DNA of 18,500 nucleotides from Fibrobacter sp. (lineage in GTDB: Bacteria > Fibrobacterota > Fibrobacteria > Fibrobacterales > Fibrobacteraceae): the NCBI GenBank assembly GCA_012515825.1, contig JAAYXQ010000220.1, positions 1 to 18,500 of the forward strand. Reading direction: 5' to 3'. The translations under genes and the position numbers were made by a program. Below, piece after piece: positions 7,626 through 16,356 of this stretch; the first letter of the stretch is position 1; every line of letters starts with the position of its first letter. The notes under the pieces are model-generated. The model saw nothing but the letters and a program-made list of their open reading frames with translations. It did no database searches and was not told where the DNA came from.

Positions 7626-9074
7626 TTAGATTTTTCCATGATCCGCGTATTGACTATGATCAATATTTCCAGGAGTCCATTTTCCCGTTCTGCGGATAGG
7701 TGCTTCTGGGAAGCCTTTTGACTTTAAGCGAGCCTCGGTTTCATCAATTTCACTTTGAGGTAAGCTAAAGTCTTGAAGTTCTTTATTTAAGAACTTTTCA
7801 TAGCCAACCATATCAAGATAACCATGTCCAGACATCGTAAATAGAATAGTTTTTTCTTTACCTTCTTCACGAGCTTTTATTGCTTCACGAATAACAGCCG
7901 CTACAGTGTGAGAGGATTCAGGAGCAATCACCCAGCCTTCGGTACGAGCCCAACGAACAGCTGCTAAGAAGCACTCATTCTGACCAACAGAGGTTGGATT
8001 ATACAACCCTTCATTTACGGCTTGGCTAATAATTGGAGACATACCATGATAGCGAAGCCCACCTGCATGGATGCTACTTGGGATGTAATCATGGCCTAAA
8101 GTATGCATAGGTAGTAATGGAGTAAATCCAGATAGATCTCCATAATCGTAAGCAAATACACCACGTGTTAAAGAAGGGCAACTGGTAGGTTCTACAGGAA
8201 TAATTTCAATGTCTTGACCATTGATTTTATCATAGGTAAAAGGGAAAGCCATCCCTGCAAAATTGGAGCCTCCACCAGCACAAGATAAAACAATATCAGG
8301 CTTTTTAATACCTATCATTTCTAATTGTTTTTTTGCTTCTAATCCAATCACGGTTTGATGTAACATCACATGATTCAAAACGGAACCTAAAGCATATTTA
8401 GTGCTTCCCGTTTTATCACCAACGGCAAGTTCAACCGCTTCAGAAATAGCGATTCCTAAAGACCCTGGGCAATCAGGATACTCACGCAGAACCTTGCGAC
8501 CGACTTCTGTTACTTCACTTGGACTAGCAATACAAGTTCCACCCCAAGTACGCATGAGAGCTTTACGAAAAGGCTTCTGCTCAAAGCTCACTTTCACCAT
8601 AAAGACTTTACAGTCTATACCCATCAGTTTACAAGCAAAAGATAAAGCACCACCCCATTGACCAGCACCAGTTTCTGTGGTAATCGTTTTTGTTCCTGCT
8701 TGCTTGTTATACCAAACTTGCGCAATGGCGGTATTGCCTTTATGGCTACCAGCAGGACTTGCACTTTCATCTTTATAATAAATCTTTGCTGGCGTTTTTA
8801 AATATTGTTCCAACCAATAAGCACGACGCAAGGGTGTTGGACGCCAGCGCATTAAGTGTTGTCGAATCTCTTCAGGAATAGAGATCCAGGACTTTGTACT
8901 CATCTCTTGTTCTACAATATTTGGAGGGAAAATAGCCGTCATTTGCTCAGGCGAAATAGGATTCCCATCAGGACCAAGAGGAGGTAGCATCGGAGTAGGT
9001 AAATCAGCGGCAAGATTATACCATTCTTTTGGCATATCATTTGGATTTAGATTGATTTTAACGTCTTCGTACAT
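7626..9074 (-). CDS. trpB2: TrpB2-type tryptophan synthase beta chain
   Basis: A PLP-dependent enzyme of 482 residues belonging to the TrpB2 (TIGR01415, TrpB-related) branch, which joins indole and serine to form tryptophan. The PLP lysine is K112 in SPAGSHKGNTA, the catalytic glutamate is E134 in ETGAGQWG, and the phosphate-binding glycine loop is C265-AGGGSN. A long N-terminal extension (PPLGPDGNPISPEQM) is typical of TrpB2 and distinguishes it from the about 400-residue TrpB1. TrpB2 proteins usually lack the surface for TrpA binding and may act on free indole; that is family knowledge. No other trp gene is in the window. AGGT ends 4 bases before the ATG and serves as ribosome binding site. 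The gene begins 19 bases after the prepilin peptidase stop on the same strand, so the two likely share a transcript. Confidence 0.94.
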   Translation of the reverse strand: MYEDVKINLNPNDMPKEWYNLAADLPTPMLPPLGPDGNPISPEQMTAIFPPNIVEQEMSTKSWISIPEEIRQHLMRWRPTPLRRAYWLEQYLKTPAKIYYKDESASPAGSHKGNTAIAQVWYNKQAGTKTITTETGAGQWGGALSFACKLMGIDCKVFMVKVSFEQKPFRKALMRTWGGTCIASPSEVTEVGRKVLREYPDCPGSLGIAISEAVELAVGDKTGSTKYALGSVLNHVMLHQTVIGLEAKKQLEMIGIKKPDIVLSCAGGGSNFAGMAFPFTYDKINGQDIEIIPVEPTSCPSLTRGVFAYDYGDLSGFTPLLPMHTLGHDYIPSSIHAGGLRYHGMSPIISQAVNEGLYNPTSVGQNECFLAAVRWARTEGWVIAPESSHTVAAVIREAIKAREEGKEKTILFTMSGHGYLDMVGYEKFLNKELQDFSLPQSEIDETEARLKSKGFPEAPIRRTGKWTPGNIDHSQYADHGKI

Positions 9075-9093
9075 AAGAACCTAACTAAGTGAA

Positions 9094-9927
9094 TTAATAA
9101 ACGAATGAAAGATACACTTTCAAAATTTTGTCACCCCAAAGATAAACTATTGGAGCCATGATGGAAAGAAAAGGACCAAAGGGAATCTCGCCAAAAGAGG
9201 TATTTTCTGCTTCAGAGCCCTTTATTTTCTTAAAAAACTTCAAAGGTAGCATCACCAAAAGGCCTAAAAAGGCGGCAAATATCAGAACTTCAAAAGCATA
9301 AAACCACCCCATAAAGGCACCATAACCAGCAAGTAGCTTTACATCACCAAAACCCATAGCTTCTTTTTTTAGAAGAAATGTCATCAAAAGACCCAACCCA
9401 TAAAGCCCAACTCCAGCAATAAGAACACCAACAAGACTTTCTACTGGAGAAATCCCTCCAGGTATTAAAGAAAGCAATAAACCAACTACAACACCACCTA
9501 TAGAAATGGAGTCAGGAATCAAGTGATGCTTGAAATCTACGGCACAAACAGGCACTATAGCAAGTAATAGCCAGAATAAAGCAAATGAATTAGTGATTTG
9601 CGTCCATGGAGCCTCGAAGGACAAAGGCCATTCCGCTAAAATAACACTCAAAGCTCCTAAAAGAGCACATAATAGCTCCACTAGAGGATATTGAATACTA
9701 ATTCTATTACCGCAACAAGCGCTTTTTCCTCGTAAAAAAAGCCATGCTAGGATAGGCAGATTATGATAAATAGGGATGTGTTTGTTGCAAGTCGGGCAGA
9801 ATGAAGCTGGTTTTATTAGGGAAAGCCCTCGTGGCATTCTATAAATGACCACATTATAAAAACTACCTACACAAGCACCAAGAACAAAAAAAAGTGATAC
9901 TGCATACCAAAGAGGAACTATAAACAT
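9094..9927 (-). CDS. pilD: Type IV prepilin peptidase / N-methyltransferase (A24 family)
   Basis: A polytopic inner-membrane aspartic protease of 277 residues that removes the leader of type IV prepilins or type II secretion pseudopilins and usually N-methylates the new N-terminus. The catalytic aspartates are D131 (VDFKHHLIPD) and D195 (GFGDVK), 64 residues apart as in the family. The N-terminal methylase region has ACVGSFYNVVIYR (18-30) and the cytoplasmic cysteine loop, C44-P-T-C47, but the second pair reads S69-A-C71-C72 where CxxC is expected. Several hydrophobic segments account for the usual eight helices. No pilin or secretion gene is near. The start has no clear Shine-Dalgarno site; the next methionine is M31, inside the conserved region, so 9927 is right. 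The gene diverges from the giant lipoprotein gene across 54 bases, which must hold both promoters. Confidence 0.95.
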   Translation of the reverse strand: MFIVPLWYAVSLFFVLGACVGSFYNVVIYRMPRGLSLIKPASFCPTCNKHIPIYHNLPILAWLFLRGKSACCGNRISIQYPLVELLCALLGALSVILAEWPLSFEAPWTQITNSFALFWLLLAIVPVCAVDFKHHLIPDSISIGGVVVGLLLSLIPGGISPVESLVGVLIAGVGLYGLGLLMTFLLKKEAMGFGDVKLLAGYGAFMGWFYAFEVLIFAAFLGLLVMLPLKFFKKIKGSEAENTSFGEIPFGPFLSIMAPIVYLWGDKILKVYLSFVY

Positions 9928-9968
9928 ATTTAAAAGATAAATTTACTTTTAAACGATAGTTGATGAGA

Positions 9969-9974
9969 AAAGGA
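9969..9974 (+). promoter_or_regulatory. Shine-Dalgarno site that sets the giant lipoprotein start
   Basis: AAAGGA ends 7 bases before the ATG at 9982. A TTG in the same frame at 9976 is only one base from this site and would be too close, so 9982 is the start. Confidence 0.8.
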
Positions 9975-9981
9975 TTTGTTT

Positions 9982-12900
9982 ATGCGATTACGTGTTATTT
10001 TCGTGATATCTTTGTTGTTTTTATTGCTCTTTGGATGTTCCAGAGAAGACTCGATTCGTGAAAATATGACTTTAAAAAATAATCATTCGATTATTTTTGT
10101 TTTTCAAGATACTCTTGAGAATATGTCATCCTTTAGAGACTCTATTAGTAATCTTGACTCCGTTTGGGTTCCTGACACTATATCCATTACAGTAAATGAT
10201 ACTCTTTACTTTATGGGCTTTTTACGCCATAACGCGAATAAAGTATTCCGTTATGCTTGGCAAATGCAACCAAATGATTCAGCTAGGCTTAGCTCTAACG
10301 GCAAAATTCTAACGTACGTTTTTGATACTACTGGCATTTTTTCTCCTTTATTTATTGCAGTGGATGGAAATGGAGCAAGAGATACGACAGGAAAAAATCA
10401 ATTTATTCGCGTGATTGATACCCCTCCAAATCTATTCTTGCCTACCGATACAATTTGGAATCGGGCCGCCCAAAAAGGTTCTTTTATCATTAGAGCAAAT
10501 GATTCCTTAGGTCAAGTCACACGTATTTCTCTAGATTGGAATGGAGATAAAAAGGCCGATACATCCTACGTTCCTATTTTTTCAAAAGAAACAAAAGATT
10601 CTTTATTTATAAATCTTCCTTTTGATTCCGCATACCTCAATTCTGATTTTAATCAAAATATTCGCATCAGTGTTTACGATGAAGACGGTAATACCACCAC
10701 TGACAGTTTAGTGATTCATTACAATCAACTACCAGTCGTAGAACTATTGCAGCCCACAAATAATGGCCGTTATAGCAAAGACGCGCGATTTGCATTCTAT
10801 TATAAAGCAGAAGATAACGATATATCCAATCAATTAAGATATCATATTCGTGTGGGGAAAAGCCCTACAGGAGATGGTACTCCTCCTATTCTAACAGATG
10901 CTAACTTAATCGCTGGCCCGATTAAAGAAAAAAGCTTTGAGGCCATTGATGAAAACGGCAAATGGTTTATGGACACCAAATTAATTGGACGTCTCTATTG
11001 GCAAGTCTATGTCACGGATGGATTTGATACAACTGTTTCCCCTACTCAAACCTTCTTTCTTGGAAATGTGATGGAAACAACGGGTACCTTCCGAGGGACC
11101 GTATTACTAGAAGGAAAAACCGTTCATAATGGAATCAAAATTGAATTTTTAGATTCTCTTGGAAACCGCGCCTATACAAACACGAATGCAAAAGGCATAT
11201 TCACCATAGATCTTCCTCCTGGAATTTATCATATGACTGCAAGAGATACCTTAGGTTATGGCTTCTCTCCAGAACTAGTCAAAAACAAATTTATTGAAGC
11301 AGGAGATTTAATTGACTTAGGATCTATTACATTAAAAGACCCAAGTGCTCCTGTTATTTCAGTAGACAAATTAGCCGATACATTAAATTATCGAGACTTT
11401 ACCATTACTGGTCGTTTTGCAGATTATGGTTCTCAAGTAGAGCTGGCGAGAGGCTTCCTTGATGATAATGCTATTACGATCTCTACAGTTAAATTAAACT
11501 CATGGTCTATGGAACTTAAAGACATGCCCGATGGACCTCACACATTCAAGATGATCGCACTAGATAGTGCTGGTTTAATTTCAGACACCTTAATGCTTAA
11601 CTTTTTTATTCAAGCCAGTTCGATGAGTTTACTCGTCAACGGAAATAGTGCAGCCATGGTCAATCAAAAAGACGAGCTTGTCTTTACTGCTTCTGTAGAT
11701 AATCTTAATCCACCTAGCGATTCCATTGTTTGGACTTGGGTTGTCAATGGCGATTCCTATACTCAAACCACTTTGATTGAAGACAACAAATCGACGCTTA
11801 CTATTAAAGCTGAGGACATAGCAAATGAAGAAGATGGTGTATTTTATGAAATGGAAGCAACAACTCAAAATCAAACAGCTAAGGCAAAAGTACGTTTTGG
11901 TTTTATAGGAAACGATCCTATTGTTTACTTCTCCTCTCCAAAAACAGGAACCACTGTATCCATAAACGACACCGTCCGCTTTAATGTAATTGGGCAAGCA
12001 GGTGCATTCGCGACCTCTTATAGCCTTTCATGGCTATGCGACGCAGCATTAACTTCTAGCTACGGCTGTCCTACAAATACTACTACTAACAATACTCTTC
12101 TCGCTTGGTCAAACATTGGGATGAAAAAAGTCATCATAAAAATTGATGACGATAATTCTGGTATAGCTTATGACACCATGAAAGTCAACGTCATCTCTGA
12201 TCCACCTGCAATTAATATTAAATCGTCCGAAGACACTCTTGTAAAGAAAATTAATGCCACCGTCCCGATTGAGGTAACGGCATCAGATAAATATGGAACC
12301 ATTAGTTCTCTTCAATGGGGTTGTAGTAATGGGAACGTCGCTTTTGATAATACCATTGATTATTCTGCAACACCTTTAGAGTCTATTTCGGAAACCATTT
12401 CAATTCTATTACCAGGCACAGAAAGCAGCGCCTATCGCTGTATTGTAAAAGCCTTTGATGATGATCTAGAAACTGCTTCTGATACTATTTATTTCCGAGT
12501 CATTTTAGATAAGCCAACAGTGACATTACATACCAAGCTTTCCACAGAAAAAATTAATGCTGTTGTTCCTTTTAAGGCAATAGCCTCTGATTCATTAGGG
12601 TTCATCGAACACTACTACGTAGCATGTAACAATAGCCTTAATAGCTTATCATTCAAAGAAATATCTGCCCCTGACACAACAATTTCTATGCCATCGAATG
12701 CAACCACTTGGTACTGTGTTATTCGAGTTGTCGATAACGATCAGCTTTCAGCAGAAGATACAGCTCGGTATACAGTTGTTCTTGACCCACCCACCGTGAT
12801 TGCAAGTGAAGATTCTTTAACCATGACAATAAATGACGAAATACTTTTAGACGCCATGGCTAATGATGCGATGGGCCACATTGCTCTATACGAGTGGAGT

Positions 12901-15219
12901 TGTGGACCTGCAGGTACTGCGGGCAAGACTTTTGGATGGTCTTCTACAACAACGCCTCGCTACACTGCAGTCATGCCATCTACCCCTCAAAATAATTACC
13001 TATGTGTTATTCGCGTAACAGATGATGATGAACAAACCGCTATGGATACAACGCACATTACAGTATTACTGGATGCGCCTAAAGTCACTGTCGCAAATGA
13101 CAACCTTCTTTTACGTGAAGGCTTAAATATTGCATTAAATGCATCGGCTTCTGACCTCATGGGATCTATTACAAAAAGAGAATGGTCTTGTGGTATTGCT
13201 TCTGAAATAAATGATCATTGGAAAACCGTATCCCAATACGATACGGTATGGAAAGCCCCTTCGACTGCTCAAGTTAATTATCTCTGTGTCGCTCGTGCTA
13301 CAGACGATGACGGAAATCTTGCCACAGATACAACACGAATTTTATTTTCTACAGAAAATCCTATAGTCACTGTGACTAAAGAAAAAATTTATGTGAAAGC
13401 AGGAGATTACGTTGACTTAGACGCAACTATTAATGATGTATGGAACGACATTGAATGGTTTAACTGGATTTGCGCAACTCCTACTAGTGATTCTTTAAAA
13501 AATCCTTCTGAATCATGGAGGTATGACGGTGATTTTGCTCATGCCATGGGACCTGATCATACATCCCCAGGAAAAGACCTTCTCTGCGTTGTATTTGTTT
13601 CAGAAACAGGGACTCATTACCTTGCTAAAGATACAACCCAAGTGTTTATTCTCAGTGAGCCACCTATTGGTGTGATTTCAGCCCCTGACACAACCTTTAT
13701 TTGGAGTGGAGATGAAACGGTGACTCCAAATGGTAAATATTTCTATTCTGCAAATATTCACGCTTCAAATTCCACTATTGGAACTCTTGGTAACGCGAAC
13801 TTAGAAGATTTCTGGTGGCAATTCAGCCATTATGATCCAACATACTGGTATCAAGGAGAAACCGACGGATCGATTGATACTAGCATTGCTGAATTCAATG
13901 ATGCTTTTATTCGCAGACAATCTGAAGGTTCTATTACATTACGTTTGGATTATAGAGATAGTACTACCACAGAAACAGACCCTAATTACAAGGCAGCATT
14001 CCTTTATAGACATCGTGCTGAGCAAGTGAATAAAACCATTCGTTTTAGAAAAGCTTGGAACAATGAGTCTTATGGAGAAGATTCTGTAATTGTTTTAACA
14101 AACTATCCTGTCGCACCACATTTAATTGTTCATAATGATAAACCAACGATTGCTTTCGTGAATGAATCAGGCAAAATAGAAGTTCAAAAGTTTAATGGAA
14201 CTTCACAGTGGAATAGTATTGGTTCACCCATTACTCCTAGTGGTACACCTTCTTTTATTCAACTCGCTGTAAATGCGGATGCGGATTTATTTGTTGCCTA
14301 CTTAGACAGCACAGGTCATCGTGGGCATATATTAAAATCTAATGGAGGAACATCTCCTTGGGTTGAATTAGGTTCTGGTACAGGAAATTCTCATATCGCT
14401 AAAATGAAGATGAAAATTCGTCCTTCCACAAAAGCACCCGTATTAGCTTGGATAGGAAATACAGATCCTTCGTCATCGACTTTAACTAAATCCTATTATC
14501 AAGCTTGGAATACAGCTGATGTGGCGTTTGATTCTCCAATAAGCATCTTTAGCGAAGCTCTCAGAGAATTAGACATTGCTTTTGACGGTTCTTCAAATTG
14601 GCTAGCTATGGGAGTCCAAACAAATACAGATTATCAACTACTGAATCGTTATTACAATAACAGAAACACATATAGATCAACTCCTGGGATTACCTCGACA
14701 AGCGCTGAATCGATTCAGCTCCAATTTGCAAACAATAAATTCTACTTAGCCTTTAGAAACCGCAATAATGGCGATAAAACTGGATTCCCACAAATTTATT
14801 CAGCCACCAATAATGCGGGTTCTGGTGTCAACTGGAGCACTAACGGAAATATTCATTCTGGTTTTGGAAGAATGTCATCCAATGTAAGTATGGTTCTTAA
14901 TGCAAGCGGCAATCCAGTGGCTGTTTTTGACGAAAGCAATAGAGCTACAAATTCTCAAGTTCACGCCTATCGCTTCGATGGAGCATCATGGAATGTTCTT
15001 GGAGAAAATGAGCTTCCTTACTTCAAAAACCTATTTGTTATGTCTAAAAAATATTATTTAAGAGGACATCAACCAAGTATTGCTATTACTAGCAATGGAG
15101 ATGTCTTTATTGCCATGCGAGCCTTAGAGCAGCCTGCATCGGCAAGTACAGTACTACGAAATAAAAACAATGGTCCCCTAGTGATGAAATACTTAGGTGA
15201 CAACTGGGAGAATCCATGA
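9982..15219 (+). CDS. Giant lipoprotein with PKD/Ig-like repeats and C-terminal beta-propeller-like region
   Basis: A 1745-residue exported lipoprotein of unknown function. The signal peptide ends in LLFGC, giving lipidation at C19. The N-terminal third holds PKD/Ig-like segments (about 30-350). A carboxypeptidase-regulatory-like domain follows (about 364-455; GTFRGTVLLEGKTV, then GIFTIDLPPGIYHMTA). Six tandem Ig/PKD-like repeats lie near 645-740, 741-843, 844-935, 936-1031, 1032-1125 and 1126-1226. Repeats two to six pair a Cys early (WGC, VAC, WSC, WSC, WIC) with one late (YRC, WYC, YLC, YLC, LLC), usually just before an acidic DDD-type turn. From about 1374 to the end, units of the form IAVNADADLFVAYLD suggest six or seven propeller blades. 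No catalytic motif is visible, so binding, adhesion or scaffold is inferred. The stop overlaps the next gene by ATGA. Confidence 0.88.
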   Translation: MRLRVIFVISLLFLLLFGCSREDSIRENMTLKNNHSIIFVFQDTLENMSSFRDSISNLDSVWVPDTISITVNDTLYFMGFLRHNANKVFRYAWQMQPNDSARLSSNGKILTYVFDTTGIFSPLFIAVDGNGARDTTGKNQFIRVIDTPPNLFLPTDTIWNRAAQKGSFIIRANDSLGQVTRISLDWNGDKKADTSYVPIFSKETKDSLFINLPFDSAYLNSDFNQNIRISVYDEDGNTTTDSLVIHYNQLPVVELLQPTNNGRYSKDARFAFYYKAEDNDISNQLRYHIRVGKSPTGDGTPPILTDANLIAGPIKEKSFEAIDENGKWFMDTKLIGRLYWQVYVTDGFDTTVSPTQTFFLGNVMETTGTFRGTVLLEGKTVHNGIKIEFLDSLGNRAYTNTNAKGIFTIDLPPGIYHMTARDTLGYGFSPELVKNKFIEAGDLIDLGSITLKDPSAPVISVDKLADTLNYRDFTITGRFADYGSQVELARGFLDDNAITISTVKLNSWSMELKDMPDGPHTFKMIALDSAGLISDTLMLNFFIQASSMSLLVNGNSAAMVNQKDELVFTASVDNLNPPSDSIVWTWVVNGDSYTQTTLIEDNKSTLTIKAEDIANEEDGVFYEMEATTQNQTAKAKVRFGFIGNDPIVYFSSPKTGTTVSINDTVRFNVIGQAGAFATSYSLSWLCDAALTSSYGCPTNTTTNNTLLAWSNIGMKKVIIKIDDDNSGIAYDTMKVNVISDPPAINIKSSEDTLVKKINATVPIEVTASDKYGTISSLQWGCSNGNVAFDNTIDYSATPLESISETISILLPGTESSAYRCIVKAFDDDLETASDTIYFRVILDKPTVTLHTKLSTEKINAVVPFKAIASDSLGFIEHYYVACNNSLNSLSFKEISAPDTTISMPSNATTWYCVIRVVDNDQLSAEDTARYTVVLDPPTVIASEDSLTMTINDEILLDAMANDAMGHIALYEWSCGPAGTAGKTFGWSSTTTPRYTAVMPSTPQNNYLCVIRVTDDDEQTAMDTTHITVLLDAPKVTVANDNLLLREGLNIALNASASDLMGSITKREWSCGIASEINDHWKTVSQYDTVWKAPSTAQVNYLCVARATDDDGNLATDTTRILFSTENPIVTVTKEKIYVKAGDYVDLDATINDVWNDIEWFNWICATPTSDSLKNPSESWRYDGDFAHAMGPDHTSPGKDLLCVVFVSETGTHYLAKDTTQVFILSEPPIGVISAPDTTFIWSGDETVTPNGKYFYSANIHASNSTIGTLGNANLEDFWWQFSHYDPTYWYQGETDGSIDTSIAEFNDAFIRRQSEGSITLRLDYRDSTTTETDPNYKAAFLYRHRAEQVNKTIRFRKAWNNESYGEDSVIVLTNYPVAPHLIVHNDKPTIAFVNESGKIEVQKFNGTSQWNSIGSPITPSGTPSFIQLAVNADADLFVAYLDSTGHRGHILKSNGGTSPWVELGSGTGNSHIAKMKMKIRPSTKAPVLAWIGNTDPSSSTLTKSYYQAWNTADVAFDSPISIFSEALRELDIAFDGSSNWLAMGVQTNTDYQLLNRYYNNRNTYRSTPGITSTSAESIQLQFANNKFYLAFRNRNNGDKTGFPQIYSATNNAGSGVNWSTNGNIHSGFGRMSSNVSMVLNASGNPVAVFDESNRATNSQVHAYRFDGASWNVLGENELPYFKNLFVMSKKYYLRGHQPSIAITSNGDVFIAMRALEQPASASTVLRNKNNGPLVMKYLGDNWENP

Positions 15220-15635
15220 TAGTCGAAATTGCAGCTCTTTGTGACGCCGCCACCGATCAAGGTGGCAGGCTTAATATTCTCGGAGCATTTGATCGCCTAA
15301 TTACGCCATTACCTTTTATATATCCTCAGTGTAGTGCTGTTTTCAGAATTCGTTATCAACGTTCTGAGGCGACAATGCATTCCTTTAGATTAAGTATTTC
15401 TAATTTGCAGGATCAAAATTTAATTCCTCCTCTAGAATCAGAAATTCCATTTCCTCCTCTTGGCGATTTCTTTGAAAGCGGCACGATTAACATGATTTTA
15501 AATATGCAGCGGCTTCATATTGCTGAAGAAGGGAAATATATGCTTCGCTTACGCGTGGATCAAATTGAAGTAGCTCTATTACCTTTATTTGTAAAAGACT
15601 CGACCCCTCACGAACCAAACCCTCTAGCTAATTAA
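15216..15635 (+). CDS. DUF6941-like protein of unknown function
   Basis: A 139-residue protein without signal peptide or membrane segment. It resembles the DUF6941 family, whose members start with a CDxAT..GGRLNILGAFD pattern; here C9, D10 and A12 are followed by the same stretch. A predicted beta-rich fold continues with FRIRYQRSE and a pattern of strands to the end. The role is unknown. Its ATG overlaps the stop of the giant lipoprotein gene (ATGA, 15216-15219), and GGGAG at 15206-15210 lies five bases upstream inside that gene, so translation is probably coupled. The coupling suggests related expression, but a cytoplasmic protein and a surface lipoprotein are an odd pair, so a shared function is only a guess. 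The reading frame ends 17 bases before the convergent phosphopantetheinyl transferase gene. Confidence 0.82.
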   Translation: MIVEIAALCDAATDQGGRLNILGAFDRLITPLPFIYPQCSAVFRIRYQRSEATMHSFRLSISNLQDQNLIPPLESEIPFPPLGDFFESGTINMILNMQRLHIAEEGKYMLRLRVDQIEVALLPLFVKDSTPHEPNPLAN

Positions 15636-15652
15636 AAACGTTCTTTTTAATT
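15630..15652. terminator. AT-only perfect inverted repeat between convergent genes
   Basis: AATTAAAAA (15630-15638) and TTTTTAATT (15644-15652) form a perfect 9-bp stem with loop CGTTC. It fills the gap between the convergent DUF6941-like and phosphopantetheinyl transferase genes and includes the stop of the first. Position and symmetry suggest a weak bidirectional terminator, but the stem has no G-C pair, so it may need Rho or may be only an AT-rich coincidence. Confidence 0.4.
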
Positions 15653-16207
15653 CTACGAATTGTGTTTTAAAGAAGCGACGATGCAAAAAGAATATGGCCG
15701 TTCTTCTAGATCTCCCAAAGAAGGCTCAAGAAAAGAGAACATTACTTCATCTTCATGGAGCATAGAACGAGGCAATACATCCTTAAAAAAGCTACCGCCA
15801 AAGCATTTATAGAAAGCTTCTTTTCTAGTCCATAACTGAAAAAACAGATGCTCTGAAAGAAGCGGATCTTTCTGATCATGAATCGCTTGAATTTCGTCTG
15901 AATGAAAAAAACGATTAGCTAATTTGATCGGTCTTTTTTTGTGAAATTCTAAATCAACCCCAACGTTTGCATTAAAAGAATAAACTAGAACACAAGTATT
16001 ATGCGAATGAGTCCAATTAGCATCTATTCCCCAAGAAGATAAATCTGGACGTCCTAAATCATTTAAGGGAATATCATTATAGTTCACTTTTTGATTTAAT
16101 GCACCCGATAGGATATTACATATCGTTTCTCGATGAGACGTTACATCAAAAGAAGAGTAAAATAGATCTCCCTGCAAACTTGTAATCATTTGAACAGAAG
16201 GTATCAT
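15653..16207 (-). CDS. 4'-phosphopantetheinyl transferase, short Sfp-type
   Basis: Transfers phosphopantetheine from coenzyme A to a serine of a carrier protein (fatty acid, polyketide or peptide synthase). At 184 residues it is shorter than Sfp (about 224). The order of motifs is nonetheless complete: LGRPDL (51-56), NWTHSH (64-69), the magnesium motif GVDLE (83-87; D85 and E87) and WTRKEAFYK (126-134; K129 and E130). It seems to lack part of the usual N-terminal half and the C-terminal tail. No acyl carrier protein, PKS or NRPS gene is in the window, so the client could be the fatty-acid ACP or a distant cluster. TAGGAG lies 11 bases before the ATG, a slightly long spacing. No in-frame alternative start lies between that site and the ATG; M7 is the nearest one inside the gene. 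Confidence 0.88.
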   Translation of the reverse strand: MIPSVQMITSLQGDLFYSSFDVTSHRETICNILSGALNQKVNYNDIPLNDLGRPDLSSWGIDANWTHSHNTCVLVYSFNANVGVDLEFHKKRPIKLANRFFHSDEIQAIHDQKDPLLSEHLFFQLWTRKEAFYKCFGGSFFKDVLPRSMLHEDEVMFSFLEPSLGDLEERPYSFCIVASLKHNS

Positions 16208-16249
16208 ATTATCACTATCTCCTAATACTTAAGGGCTAATAAGCTTACA

Positions 16250-16278
16250 TTGATACAGTTTATCATCATTAATATAAT
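16250..16278 (+). promoter_or_regulatory. Sigma-70-type promoter of the small lipoprotein gene
   Basis: TTGATA (16250-16255) and TATAAT (16273-16278) are separated by 17 bases, a near-consensus match. Transcription should begin near 16285, giving a leader of about 70 bases to the ATG at 16357. Confidence 0.65.
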
Positions 16279-16356
16279 CATTAAAATAAGAGGGAAATAC
16301 TCTCATTATGTTTTATTAGAGTTATATAAACCTGTCAATATTGCTAATTTAATTAA

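Noticed and set aside
9976..9981. TTG start for the giant lipoprotein
   Set aside because: One base from the Shine-Dalgarno site; the ATG at 9982 has correct spacing.
11629..11997. Minus strand 122-codon frame in the giant lipoprotein gene
   Set aside because: Antisense to repeat-domain coding; its composition is that of a shadow and it lacks a start signal.
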